The notes below the pieces were generated by a model. It ran no database searches and was not told the origin of the DNA. It was given only the letters and a program-made list of their open reading frames with translations. A stretch of DNA of 64,000 bases, taken from contig VTFK01000135.1 in assembly GCA_009617715.1 (NCBI GenBank), positions 186,001 to 250,000 on the forward strand. The letters are read 5' to 3'. Shown piece by piece: positions 13,575 to 24,968 of the stretch (position 1 is its first letter; every line of letters begins with the position of its first letter). Source of the DNA: Plectrocnemia conspersa. Taxonomy: Eukaryota > Arthropoda > Insecta > Trichoptera > Polycentropodidae. Position numbers and translations under genes: made by a program.

Positions 13575-13716
13575 AACATTATTATTTACTAATTATTATC
13601 TACATACGAAAGTATGGCTCCCCATCCCCATACATACGATATACTTATATTTTGTATTTATTTTGAATTTATCATTTAATTTGTTCTATAATGTTTCATT
13701 AAATTGACAAATAATT
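13575..13716 (+). repeat. repeat family B, first part of the 3' half
   Basis: It resumes the B sequence broken at 11310. The blocks AGTATGGCTCCCCATCC and ATTGACAAATAATT are shared with 54138-54260. It is interrupted again at 13716 by the palindrome-rich transposon. Confidence 0.8.
13713..13716. repeat. 4-bp target-site duplication AATT, left copy
   Basis: AATT precedes the element and is repeated at 15355-15358. The other B copy has this AATT only once, at the uninterrupted site near 54250-54260. Confidence 0.85.
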
Positions 13717-14127
13717 GAAGCGACAGCCGGAACAACGTTGTAAACAACAATTTTTTCAAAAGCGATATTTTCATGGAATAATGTTCCTTGTAACTTAATA
13801 CATTGTTTCAATAATATTTTGGGTATGCTTAAAATTTTCATTTTCATGTTTTGTAAGTATATTCTTTCTCCCCGTGGAACAACGTTGTAAGTGTCGATAC
13901 GATGTCTGAGCGCGACGGTTGTGTTTCTAGCCAATTATTATCAAAAAGGCTAATCGTGGGAAAAAACGCAAAATTAACATTGACAAATGGAAATGTGTAG
14001 TTCCAGAAATATAGAAAAACTGGCATTGTTGCCGCCAAATGAGGTGGGTGGAACAACGTTGTATGTAACGAGAGTTTACTATATGACATCCCGTGACCAG
14101 TATTTTTTGTTTTAGGATAAAATTTGT

Positions 14128-14600
14128 AAATGCCAATATGGATGCTTTGCTGAGAAGTTAATCGGCAACAAGGTTGATCTTTTCAACAAATTTCGACAAA
14201 TGACTTACGATGAACAATCATAATTCCTTAATAATTGTATGGAAATAAGAGAACCTATTCGGCGCAGAATAAAGGAATCTGAATCTCGTCGGCATAGCAC
14301 AGTTACGTATAGTATACAAATAGGTGTAGATAAAGTAAAAATATGCCAAAAAACTTTATGTGATACTTTGCAAGTTACCAGTCGCAGAATTGAAATTTTA
14401 AGAGAAAAAATTAAAATAGGAGTCGTCACAAAATATTTGCGTGGGCGTCATGAAAATCGTCCTCACAGTATTCAAGACCATATCAAAAATGATGTAATAA
14501 AGCACATATAATCATTTCGTATACAAGAAAGTCAGAAGATTTCAAGGACTTCTCACAATTAGAAGATTTCAAGGACTTCTCATTGCCTGAAAGTGAAAAT
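14128..14600 (+). pseudogene. decayed transposon-encoded protein with N-terminal cysteine motif
   Basis: A single + frame starts KCQYGCFAEKL at 14128. It has an in-frame stop after YDEQS near 14220, then runs open from CMEIREPIRRRIKESESR to a stop at about 14511. Near its end is the stretch ICQKTLCDTLQVTSRRIE followed by YLRGRHENRP and DHIKNDVIKHI. The spacing C-x3-C-x2-KL, then IC-x3-L-x3-L-x-V-(S/T)-x-R, then RG(R/K)H and a KHI segment, recalls a large group of uncharacterised insect proteins usually carried by transposons. After the stop, the coding trace fades into a 22-mer repeated at 14534 and 14561. The catalytic part is missing, so the element cannot move by itself. Confidence 0.6.
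14534..14582. repeat. exact 22-mer repeated twice
   Basis: A 22-base unit starting AGAAGATTTCAAGGACTT occurs at 14534-14555 and 14561-14582. It is a slippage-type duplication in the decayed coding region. Confidence 0.75.
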
Positions 14601-15354
14601 AACAAAACTTGTTTGAAGATTACAGATTATTTATGGTTTCAACTCACTACAGATAATCCCACAGAACTAAGCACGAAAATTTCATAATGTAATGCAGCCA
14701 TGAATTAACACGTCTTTTACCAAGAAGAAGAAAGGACGAGGATGCTATAATACAACACCATTAATTCAAAATATTATTTGTTTAAAACCAATATACTCAG
14801 CTTCGTTGCCAATAAACGCTCTTAAAAAAAAGATTTATTAGATATGTGTTAGTTTTTACCCAAAGAAGATAGGACGTATTATATGAATTTATTATAATTG
14901 AAATAAATATTATTTTAATAACTATGTTTTTGGTGTTTTATATTTTTTCATTTTTGTGTCTGGTATTTTGTCTTTTTACTGATTTTGATTTTGTTAGTTT
15001 AATTATATTATTACAACTTATATGTATACAACTAAATATAGCATTTTTAAGGTCTATACTGTCTTTTATTTATTGTCATGTATTGCGCTCACTCCTCATA
15101 CAAATGAAAGCAACAACGTTGTATGTGTAGGACGTACAACGTTGTTCCACGGATGGGAGTATATTTGCTTTTATCGGGTTAATTAAACACAAAAAATAAA
15201 ATTAAACCTTGGTAAATTAAACAATATCACAAAAGCAACCTAATGAAATGTTTAATTATTTGCTTAACGCCTAAAATCCTATTAAAATATGTTTTTTTCG
15301 CTTCCTATAAAATTATGAAAATGGCGTTTACAACGTTGTTCCGGCCGTCGCTTC

Positions 15355-15470
15355 AATTATCGACTCGACTTGCTATGAATGCGTAGTTATAGGGCAGGTA
15401 TATGGCCCGCCAAACTTTTTTTTTATTTAATTTAGACTACTAAACTTTTTCGTGAATGGCGAAAACAAGC
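15355..15470 (+). repeat. repeat family B, last part of the 3' half
   Basis: It continues B after the inserted transposon. The block CGACTCGACTTG and the following ATGAATGCGTA match 54259-54285. Weaker similarity runs to about 15465 and 54350. Confidence 0.7.
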
Positions 15471-15689
15471 GCAATATAAATTTTAGCGCAAAGTGTAAGA
15501 TGAATAAAATCATCTAAAAATTAATGAGATTGCAAAGGGTTAATACAATAATTTTGCCGAATTCATTTTATATTGCTGTGGTTGCTGATTTTTTATGGCA
15601 CCAGACAGGAACTGTGCGGAAACATAGCGAAAATTAATAAATTAAAAAATCCGCCATAATGATCTTATTAATAACATTTACCATTTTTA

Positions 15690-17459
15690 TTATTAACATT
15701 TATTCATTATAAAAATTGAAATTTAAAAAATAAGGTTACTATATATTTTATTAAATTTGTAACGTGATTTTAAATATTAATAAGTTAAACTTTAAAAATC
15801 AAAAAAATACGGTAATAAAAATACAACAAAATATATATTTGGCTAGATGCATATATATGTTGATAATGCGTTAACCAATGCACATTTTTTCATTTAAACA
15901 TACTGCGCTAGAGCTAACGTATTCGTCAATAACTCAAACTGTGTATTTCATATTTAAATTGCTAGTATAACGAGCTTTAATACTTTGACATTAATGCTTA
16001 TTTTTCCCATTAATTTATCAACAAGCATAGAGATAAATATTTTAAGAATAGACAAATTGTCAACCTTTGATAAAAAATATTTTTTTTGTAATCTGAGATG
16101 CCCGACATTTCAATCGTTATGGTTTATATGAACATAACACGAAGCATAACCTTAAACTCGTTTCAACTTGTTTATGCAACTCGAAATATTTAAAAAAAAA
16201 TCAGTAGCTATATGACAATGGTCATTAACGGTCGTGTTACATTTTTGTCGAATAAGTGTTTTTATAATAATATCCCTTTCGATGTTTTTAATTATAAAGT
16301 GTAATTTAGTGTATGTGTTAGAATTAAGCAGTGTATAATTCAAATTAGTGTAGTGTGTATAATAGTGCTTAGTGCCACCGGCGCGGCGTTGTGTGGCGTG
16401 GCGCTGGCGTCCTTGCCGGCGACGCCACGCCGATGCGACCGCCCGCACAAGCCGTCACTTCCAAGGACAAGGTGATGTCTTTGTAATTTTCTGTGTCTTT
16501 CCAATATAGTTAGCCCTTTGTGCTCGTAACTCGACAATGTGTCGACATCCGAGTGTATTCCAAGCGTTGCACTCTTAAAACTTGAAATGCATTTATTGGC
16601 TTTGTGTTGCAGCGAATTTTGCCAATTTCAATTTATTAATGGTAAAAAAGCTTGTGGTAAGCACATTTTAGTAATATTCAATTCTTAACTTATGCAAATA
16701 ACTCAATAATCCTAAATTTACGAGTGTAAGTTTATTGTAAAATTTTTCATCGGTACATGGACGTTTCGCGCCGTGTTAAGACCACATAACGCGACCGCAT
16801 ACTTGACAGTTTTACGGTGTCAATTACTATTGCTCTTTAACTGATTTTTTCCTTCAAAGGGTATCTATATTTTTATGATATAGGATGAAACGGGATTATA
16901 TTCTCTAATTGTGCATAATTGTTACTTAATATTGTGTGTCTGTTATGAAATAAAAAGATTTTAGTATGACGGAAAAAAAGCGAAATGCAAGCAGAGCTCG
17001 CTATCTCGCTCGACAACCATCGACCTGGGTATCGACATTTTTAGCGGCAACTCAAATAATAATATTAGTCTTTACACATTTCTTGTATTTTCGAGCTAGT
17101 ATATTACTAAGTTATGTAAAATAGAATCAGTAATCTGTGTCTTAATTATTTATAAATACATATATTGATTTATTTTTAGAAATTATCCACATAATAATGG
17201 ATCAATGGATGCTTAAGGAAGTGACGATGAATTTGATATTAACCATGTTATTATTACTGTGACAGTAACAGTAGTAGGAATGATATATATAACCACTTGA
17301 AAGAAGATGGATTATGCCAATATTTGATGCAAATAATAAATACGAATCTTATTATAATTTTAAATATTATGACGATAAATTGGTATGGTGCGCCAAGTAA
17401 ATATTGTTTACCTAATATAATACCTCTGCACCAAGAGATCCATTTACTGCCCAGATACC
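15690..17459 (-). repeat. right arm of the long inverted repeat (element C)
   Basis: This is the inverted counterpart of 11477-13455. The GC-rich core is at about 16372-16460 and the outer edge ends at 17459. It lacks the 180-bp duplication of the left arm. The flanks outside 11477 and 17459 do not match and show no clear target duplication, so I cannot say whether the arms are long terminal repeats of one element or two independent inverted copies. Confidence 0.85.
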
Positions 17460-20400
17460 AGATATAATAAAGTACTAGGTACAAGAAATAATCTACGAAA
17501 GCTAAAATTATTTTTTCATATATCCTTGTATGCGGAAATATAAACACCATATAATGTGACACAAATTTTAAGTTAAAAAAGCACTTATTTAAGATATTGT
17601 GAAAAAATATTTTATTTTATATTTTATTTTTACAGTTTTATAATAGTCGATTCTGCTTTTATATTATTTAGTACTAATATTATTAATTTATTAAAAAGTA
17701 GTGCTAGATAGCTTTTTCTAAGCACAGAAATTTAACTATCAAAATTACTATTAGAATGTATTATATTTCGCTCATCTATACATATAATTGATTCTAGCAA
17801 TATTGTTTTTATTATATTGAAAAATAATTTTGCTATTTTTTAATCTAGTAATTTACTTTTTAATTATAAATTAATATAATAAAATAAATATTATTGTATT
17901 TACCATTATTATTATGGTTATTGTATTTTTTTTCTAATAAATAAATCATTATTGTTCTTTTGTATATGCAGTTTGTAAAATAGATTTTTTCGTTGCATAT
18001 TGATTCATAGTTTAATATAAATAAGATTAATAAATTATGACTGGCATTTGCCTAAATTAAATTCAAATAATATCATAAACAAAAGGATAACTTACCGAGA
18101 TTAACCCATCACAAATATATCCCTGAAGTCTACACACTGTCATTAATCACCATAAAATACGTTAGCAATTGGTTATCGATTTATTTTCGCACTAGGCGAC
18201 GATATCAAAGCGATATTATATATATTAAAAATTTCCATAATTCATCAAAGCCTTCTCATCCTTGTCTCGACTCTCTCGCGAATTAATAAGCGCCGAGGGC
18301 CGACCCGTAATCGAAAATGGATTTGAGAAGCGAACGAATGGAAAATGGAATTATTTCAATTAATTATAATTACAATTCTGCCGTTACTACTAGGAATAAG
18401 AAATGGCGGCTAATGAACAATTGGTCCCGGGATTTCATTCTGTGAATTTATCCCATATTCTGCGTCAATATTGGATTGGTAGGAAAGCCTTTTTGAGAGC
18501 TTTGTCAAGGTGGGACTGTTACATGAACGCTTTGCTTCACACAGTTTGATTTATTAAAAAGTTAAATAAAAATATTATAAATATTTACATAGCATCTGTA
18601 AAAAAAATTGTATTGTATACAAAGTATTGCGTAGAATGCTTTTTTTCTGCACGGATATTGTGCTTCTTTATTTACTTATTTACTTTAGGCATGGCGCTTA
18701 AGCCTCCATCTGAGCCGTGGCCACATATACAAAGTTCTGTTATCTCCCCCTGGTGCTGAGCTTCATTCTTTCACCGGCTTAGGTAAAGAATCTATCCCCA
18801 TAAATATTTTTTTGACGGAAAAATTTAATACCATTAGGTCAAACTTAAATTTGATTTAAGAGATTACGCATTGCAGAAAACAAAAAAAAACATTTCGTCA
18901 AAAATTAGATATGAAAAATAATCACCCATCATTAACTCACATTCAAAGTGCTACAATAATTGTTTGCGAAAATATTGCTTTATTTTACTTATTTATGCTA
19001 GTCTTGAAAATTTATCCTAATAACTATATTTATCACACATTTTTAAAAATAAGATACATATGCAAAAACATTTTTTTTATTGTTTGCTAGATAAACTAAT
19101 AAAAATATGTAAAATGTAGTTTATTCCTTATCATAGATAGATGATAGATTCACTTGACTAACCATTAAAAGTTTTTTTGGTAAGTGTTTCGGATTTTTAT
19201 GGAAAAAGGGTATATCTTTGCAGCCAAAATATCCGCCGGAAAAGCCAGTAATAGTTTATTTTCATTATGTGAAATTAACAACAGTAGATTGAGTGATGGA
19301 GTAGAAGCTGATATGAGATTGTGTCTCTCGTGTGGATGCGGGTCTCTCTCGGTTTGCCTCAAATGCCGACTGCTGTCTGAGATCATATCTGATCGACTCT
19401 CGCATCAAATAGTCGCCTTGAATCAGTTGATCGTCTCTTGCCTTGAATCTTGTAATCGTTAGTCAATGTGACAAAGCGTCACATCTTTCATACTCTTGAT
19501 TCGAGACAGTTTTGTCGCATCACAGATGCAGATGTTGGTGGGTCAATTGCATCACTTGATTATTAAACCAACAAAATATGTTTACGTCTTCAAGTATAAC
19601 TTTCGAAATCGTTCATGACAATAGCAGTTTTTACGTAGGATAGACGCGTTTTCTATCTCGCATTGATTGTGCATAAAAGAGTAGTTTATCGGTGCCTACG
19701 AGTGGTAAATGGGCTAGCATGTAGACTATCTATGAAATTACGAAATCGTAATATTGGGTATTCTATTATTTTATTAGGCCTTTTGACCAAACTAGTGGCT
19801 TATTTCGTTTTTATAATATTTAAAATGGTCGTTCAAATTCCCTCAGCGGTAATGGTGCAGATGGTTGAATATTACACATCTGCTCATTCTAAATGTATTT
19901 GTAAACCAGTATGATTAAAATAAGCTTTATAACAAGTAAAGTGGCCAACAAAACATTAGAGAGAACAAACAAAATATTACTGCTATGAAAAATTGTATAA
20001 ATATCAAAATGTGACCATTTTCAAGATCTTTAAAGAAATAGGTATATGATCTGTAAAAGTTCATACTATTTTACGAACAAAACATAAAACATATGTGATG
20101 CGATCAATTCCAATGAATCGTGATGATAATTAAGAAATACTTTTTATAGATGAGGTACAATAAAAGCAATATACTATTTAGATTAAATTATTAGACATTT
20201 AAGAAAAACTTTAATTATAATTTTTAGTATAAATTTAAAACAGCATACCACTTGTCCAACTTTAAAATTTATTTTTAAAACTCTTTTTAAAAAAGACATA
20301 TTTTTAGATTTCTTTTTAAAAATCTATTATTTACAAAATAATATTGTATTTAATAAATAATTATTATATGGTATTTTTATTTAGGTTTTGTAGTATTTCT

Positions 20401-22203
20401 GAAGCTTTTAAAACTTTTATTGTAAAATACTTGTGTTCCATATTGCTCTTGTATTGTGTATGTAGATATTGTGTTACACTTTTAAGTTGCTTGTACATAA
20501 AATAGTTCAGGCATTATATTTATTTAATATATTAAATTTCAGCATTAATCAAATATCTGTATTAAATAACTTTATACAGCTCAATATTTTTCACAAGGTT
20601 AATTAATTAAAATACGTTTTATTATTAAAATAATTTTGCTTCTGTGTCTTATTGAAGAAATGACACGAGCGCCTTCTGGGGCGAAACATTCGATTTGCAT
20701 ACATATTGGAGTGTTTCGGCAATAAAGAGTCCCCAAAGTTTTAGCGCCTACCTTGGCGACAAAAGGGTTAACTCTTCCACCCTTCTTTGAATTATTTGTA
20801 TTCCACAGCGGCGCTTATTTGCTGATTGTGATTAATTTTAGACTCTTATTCGTTAGCGGCCTATCCGTCTCTGTTTATTATATCAATTAAAATATACCAG
20901 CGATCCATTCCAATTAACTAATTGTGGGGTAAGAATAAAACAAATAATAAAAAAAACTGATTTTTCATTTATTTTTTACTCTCAAAAAAATTCTTGTAAA
21001 AAATTATATAATAGTAAAAAATATAATCACGACACTGTCGTAGGTCGTTAATTGATTTATATACTACAAACGCACACGATACATATAGAGGTGGTTATAA
21101 AGTTGGAAACCGTCCAATCTTCTTCACTTGACATCCCTGAGCATCCATCAATCTTTTTCTCTTCCCGATGTATTATACTATTTTTTTTCTCACAGCTATT
21201 TTCTATTTGGCAACCGCTTAATGCAATCAAGTAAAAGCCCTTAAGCCTAACGCGTGTTATTCGACAGCTTCTTAATATAAAAAAGATACATATCACTCAG
21301 CTTAAGTACTAAACAAAAAATGCGTATATGTTCCAGCCTTAATCTAATCGATACTATCATAGAAATATAATTGAATACACTTATCGAATATCACTTACAC
21401 GCTGAAAAGACACATTAGGTGTAATAATACATCATTTAATTTTATAATAATACAAAACATTGCATTTTAGATATCAGTCATTCACATTTGTATAGTATAG
21501 TACTAATCGTTTCAATATTACAACTTTATTAAAAACTTTGAATATTTTAGATTATAAGTTAATAAGTTAATTTAAGATATATGAATGAATATTTATATAT
21601 AAATATAAAAAAAAAGTTTCTGACCTTATTTTTGCAAATATTTTACATACCCCCACAGGCTATAAATCGATACAAAGCAATCGAAAAAAGTCGCATAATT
21701 AATAAATTTGCAAAGCAAAAAATTACCATTTAATATTTCCATTCAATATAAAAAAAATGGTTAAAAAAATTAGGTGAACGTTAGTTAGACTAAAGCAATG
21801 ATAAAATATCGCATTCACTCTTAAAACATTGTTTTTAAAATAATAAAATAACATTTAATGTATATGATTGACAATCCCTCTATTTTATATTAGCTTTATA
21901 GTTTTAAGTGTAGTTTCAACGCACATAAAATCGCAAAACATTGTTTTAATAAACAGGTATCATTAAGTGAAGCGTTCTTAAACAACAAGGGGCCAAATTT
22001 GAGATTAAATTGGAAGGCAACTATTTTTTTTCGATTAAGGCCAGATACTTTACAGCAGTTGTGCATACGTTATGTTAACTATTTTATTAATTTGTACTTA
22101 ACCCTTAAAGTGACTTTATACTGGACGCTCTTAATATTATTTTAATACTTTTCATATTATTATTATGATATTTAATTGAACACACTATATTCGTAACGCT
22201 ATT
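17460..22203. other. intergenic plus 3' UTR of neuroligin gene B; two higher-complexity blocks
   Basis: No gene is recognised. The AT-rich DNA is broken by two non-repetitive, higher-GC blocks at about 18170-18540 and 20650-20890, which contain no long open frame and could be conserved regulatory sequence. A piece of dispersed repeat D lies at about 19330-19575 in inverted orientation. The 3' UTR of gene B (- strand) must lie just below 22203. Several TTTATT hexamers there could serve as polyadenylation signals, but I cannot choose one. Confidence 0.45.
19330..19575 (-). repeat. dispersed repeat D, copy 1 (inverted)
   Basis: The block CATCACAGATGCAGATGTTG at about 19518 followed by GGTGGGTCAATTGCATCA is the reverse complement of blocks at about 38690 and 62019. 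Class unknown, no coding sequence. Confidence 0.7.
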
Positions 22204-24968
22204 TTATTTTACTTTTTTAACAGTCTCTGTGCTGCATTCAGTATCATTAGAAGATTCCGAGGCATGCTCCATATCGTTTAGTTCATTAGTCGAAATCTGA
22301 CTGGGCACCGGCTGCGGAATCGAGCTGATTTTTCCCGCAATCTTCAATTGCGACTTGGTCCCCATGGCCTTGGGACTTAGCGATTTTTGATCCTTGCGGT
22401 GTTTAGCACCCATCACCGGCGTCTTCGGTATTTTGGTCGGCTTTTCTTCCTTTCTTCCGCTCGTTTTCTTCGCATTTTTTGTATCGTTAGCCTGCCTAAT
22501 ATCCGGCCCCTTTGAACCGTCCTGTCTCGTCAACGGGTTCAATTTTATCTTGCCGATTTCTTTGCCTTTCTCTAGAGTGGAGCGAAACCTCTCCAATTCT
22601 TCGACTGTGGAAGGTCCTTTAGAATCAGGGACGGCATGATTTTTTGATTCGATTTTATCGACACTAGTGCCCACTTCCACTTGGCAATGTTTCGGAGAAT
22701 GTGTCATTAGATAATTTCTATCAATTTTATCGTCGCATTCGAAACTATTATCTCTAGCTAACACTCTCGGTATATTCGTTTTGTTTATATTCTTATTAAT
22801 GTTCGGTCTTATGATTAATTTTCTTTCATTGATTTTCGCATCTGTAGGATTCGCCGATATTATTAATTTTGGTTGCGATCTTATCGCTTCGTAATTAGAA
22901 TTGCTCCTACTGTAATTATCCTCTTGCTCGCTTTCGCTCTGTTCGCTTTGAGAGAACGAATTGCTTCTTTCAATATCGATCATGTTCACTCTAGGCTTAT
23001 TGTGTTGTTGCTTATAATTAAAATCGTCTATTCTAGCATTCTTAGGTAATGTGTTCGAATGCATTTCAATATAAGTATGATTTGGATGTCTATCTAAGGT
23101 CCGAGATCGCTCAAATGAGTTATATCTGTGTGGATCATCTTGAGAATGCTTCCTGCCTAAAGTTGAAGAACTACGCGGTGGAGGCAATGGCGGTCCTCTT
23201 ATGAAAGATTTAAGCTCAGTTGGACTATTTACTTCTGAGCTGCATGGAGAGCTTTCAATAGAATTGGGTAAGAAATGTAAATGCGATTGTGGTGGCAGTG
23301 AAAGTCGCTTTTGCGCTAAACTAGGCATCACTTCTCCTGGCTTAGGAAGATCTGGCAGTACTTTTGGATAGTTTCTCCGCTTGATTGTCATTAATGCTTC
23401 AGCTGGCGTTAATAAAGGTTGTTTTATTTCGTCCCTGGACGTCATGTTAATATCATTTCTGAACGCAACAGGAGGTTGTATGGTGTTAAACGTATTGAAA
23501 GAACCTGGTTTCGGTTTCATACCATGGGGAAACATCTGTGTATAGTTCATATCTTTAACTGGATCCGACGCTGAATGCTTGTGAATGATTTTTATTATTT
23601 CAGAGGGCTTTTCAGATTCGTCCAGAGCAGACACTTTCAAGTTAACAGTGCTTTTGAATACATTCTCTTTGGAGTCTCGAGCGGACCTTTTTATAATATC
23701 CTCCATTGTCTGCGACCGCCTTAACGGCGAGCCGCATCGTTCGATTTTATCACCGTGAAAGCAATAATCCAGAGATTTAGTTAGTTCGATAGGTTCTTGA
23801 TTCAAGACTGAATTACTTCTAGTGGCTGGGGTGGCATCTACTGCCACTGATACCTTTTGCGGCTTTTCACTGCCTTTGCGGAGGCTCCCAGTGGAAGCGT
23901 TTTTGTCGTTGCTGTGCTTACTTTTAACCGATTTAGACGAGATGCTCTGATTGCTTTGTGGTTTCCCTTTGAAGACTTCGCTTTTTATTTCTTTGTTGTC
24001 GTTAAATTTAATTTGCTTCTCATGCGCGCCTATTGATAGAGTCGAATCAGTAGTGGCTTTAAGCGATCCTGTCAAAGATCCTATTTTACAATTCGGTTTA
24101 GGCATCTCCGACGGTATTTGATCCTTATGATTAACAGGCAGGTGTATCAGCGTGCCGTTTGTTAATATTTTAGGATCATCTTTGATATCTGCTTTTCTAA
24201 GAAAGTTAGGCGAGCAACGTTGAACTATTTCATTAGCGATCCAATCTCTGACTTTGGTATGTGCGTCTAAAGTGCTAGAAGACATTTGCCTCCTAAGTTT
24301 AAACCTTTGACCGAATCCGCCCGAATCGTCCGATTTGGGCGTTTTTGATCCTTCGTATACATGGTTCTTAACCGGCTCGTAAATATCTTCGCTCTTTCTC
24401 TTTTGCCCTGAACTCTTCAATGCCTTAAACATGTTACAGCCGCCGCTTTCATTTTTTATGTCCTTGTCGTATACATTCTCGTCGCCGTCGGGGAAATCTC
24501 CGTTAACGCACGTATTGATCCTCTTCATTTCCCTCTCTCTAGATTTAAGCCTTCGTTTCTTGTAATAAAGCAAAGCGAACGCGCATATGTTTATCAGCAA
24601 AAACAATACCCCGGCGGCTATAATCAAATGCATGGTTAGAGCAGATGTTTGAATTACATCCTCAGCTTCTTGATTATTTTTAGTCACAATTGTATCAGTC
24701 GAAGTGACGATCGTTATCGGATTCAGGTTCTCCCTCTGCATTTTCCATCGCCTAATACCGTCCACAAAACCAGACACGGTGGGGCGATTTGCCCTGTCCA
24801 TTTCTTTGAGGGCCTTATAAGGATCTTCGCGCGTCGGTTTAATATCAACCTGCGATTTTGTATAAGGGTTGTAACGGCCAAACTTTTCATTTTCCGAAAA
24901 GCCAGGTAATCGCTGAACGGGATAAACCGGAGATTTGGGCAACGAAGGGTTGACCCATTCCGGTGGCT
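22204..24968 (-). CDS. Nlg: neuroligin gene B terminal exon: stalk, membrane helix, cytoplasmic tail
   Basis: The acceptor is at 24970-24969 and the exon starts by completing a Glu codon ([16 protein letters not shown]). After a stalk with a Thr-rich stretch ([13 protein letters not shown]) comes one membrane helix, [20 protein letters not shown] and on, at about 24640-24560. It is followed by a strongly basic anchor [16 protein letters not shown]. The tail of nearly 800 residues is unusually long for a neuroligin. It is charged, rich in S/K/N and probably disordered. It holds a proline segment [12 protein letters not shown] at about 23170-23205 that could bind SH3, WW or EVH1 domains, and many RSxS/SFER-type basic-serine motifs. 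It ends ETVKKVK, which is not a canonical PDZ ligand. Stop TAA at 22206-22204. Confidence 0.93.

Larger units (their letters stand above)
13717..15354. mobile_element. DNA transposon with 4-bp duplication and palindromic subterminal repeats (possibly Sola-like)
   Basis: The 1,638-bp element has 29-bp terminal inverted repeats with one mismatch, starting GAAGCGACAGCCGGAACAAC. The target duplication is AATT. Six copies of the self-complementary decamer ACAACGTTGT lie near the ends: starts at 13732, 13879, 14053 on the left and 15113, 15136, 15330 on the right. The longer form GGAACAACGTTGTA faces inward from both sides, as expected of transposase-binding sites. It carries one decayed coding region (about 14128-14600). 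A 4-bp duplication together with this protein fragment suggests the Sola superfamily, but that assignment is inference. It sits in repeat B, and the 54 kb B copy is the empty site. Confidence 0.88.
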
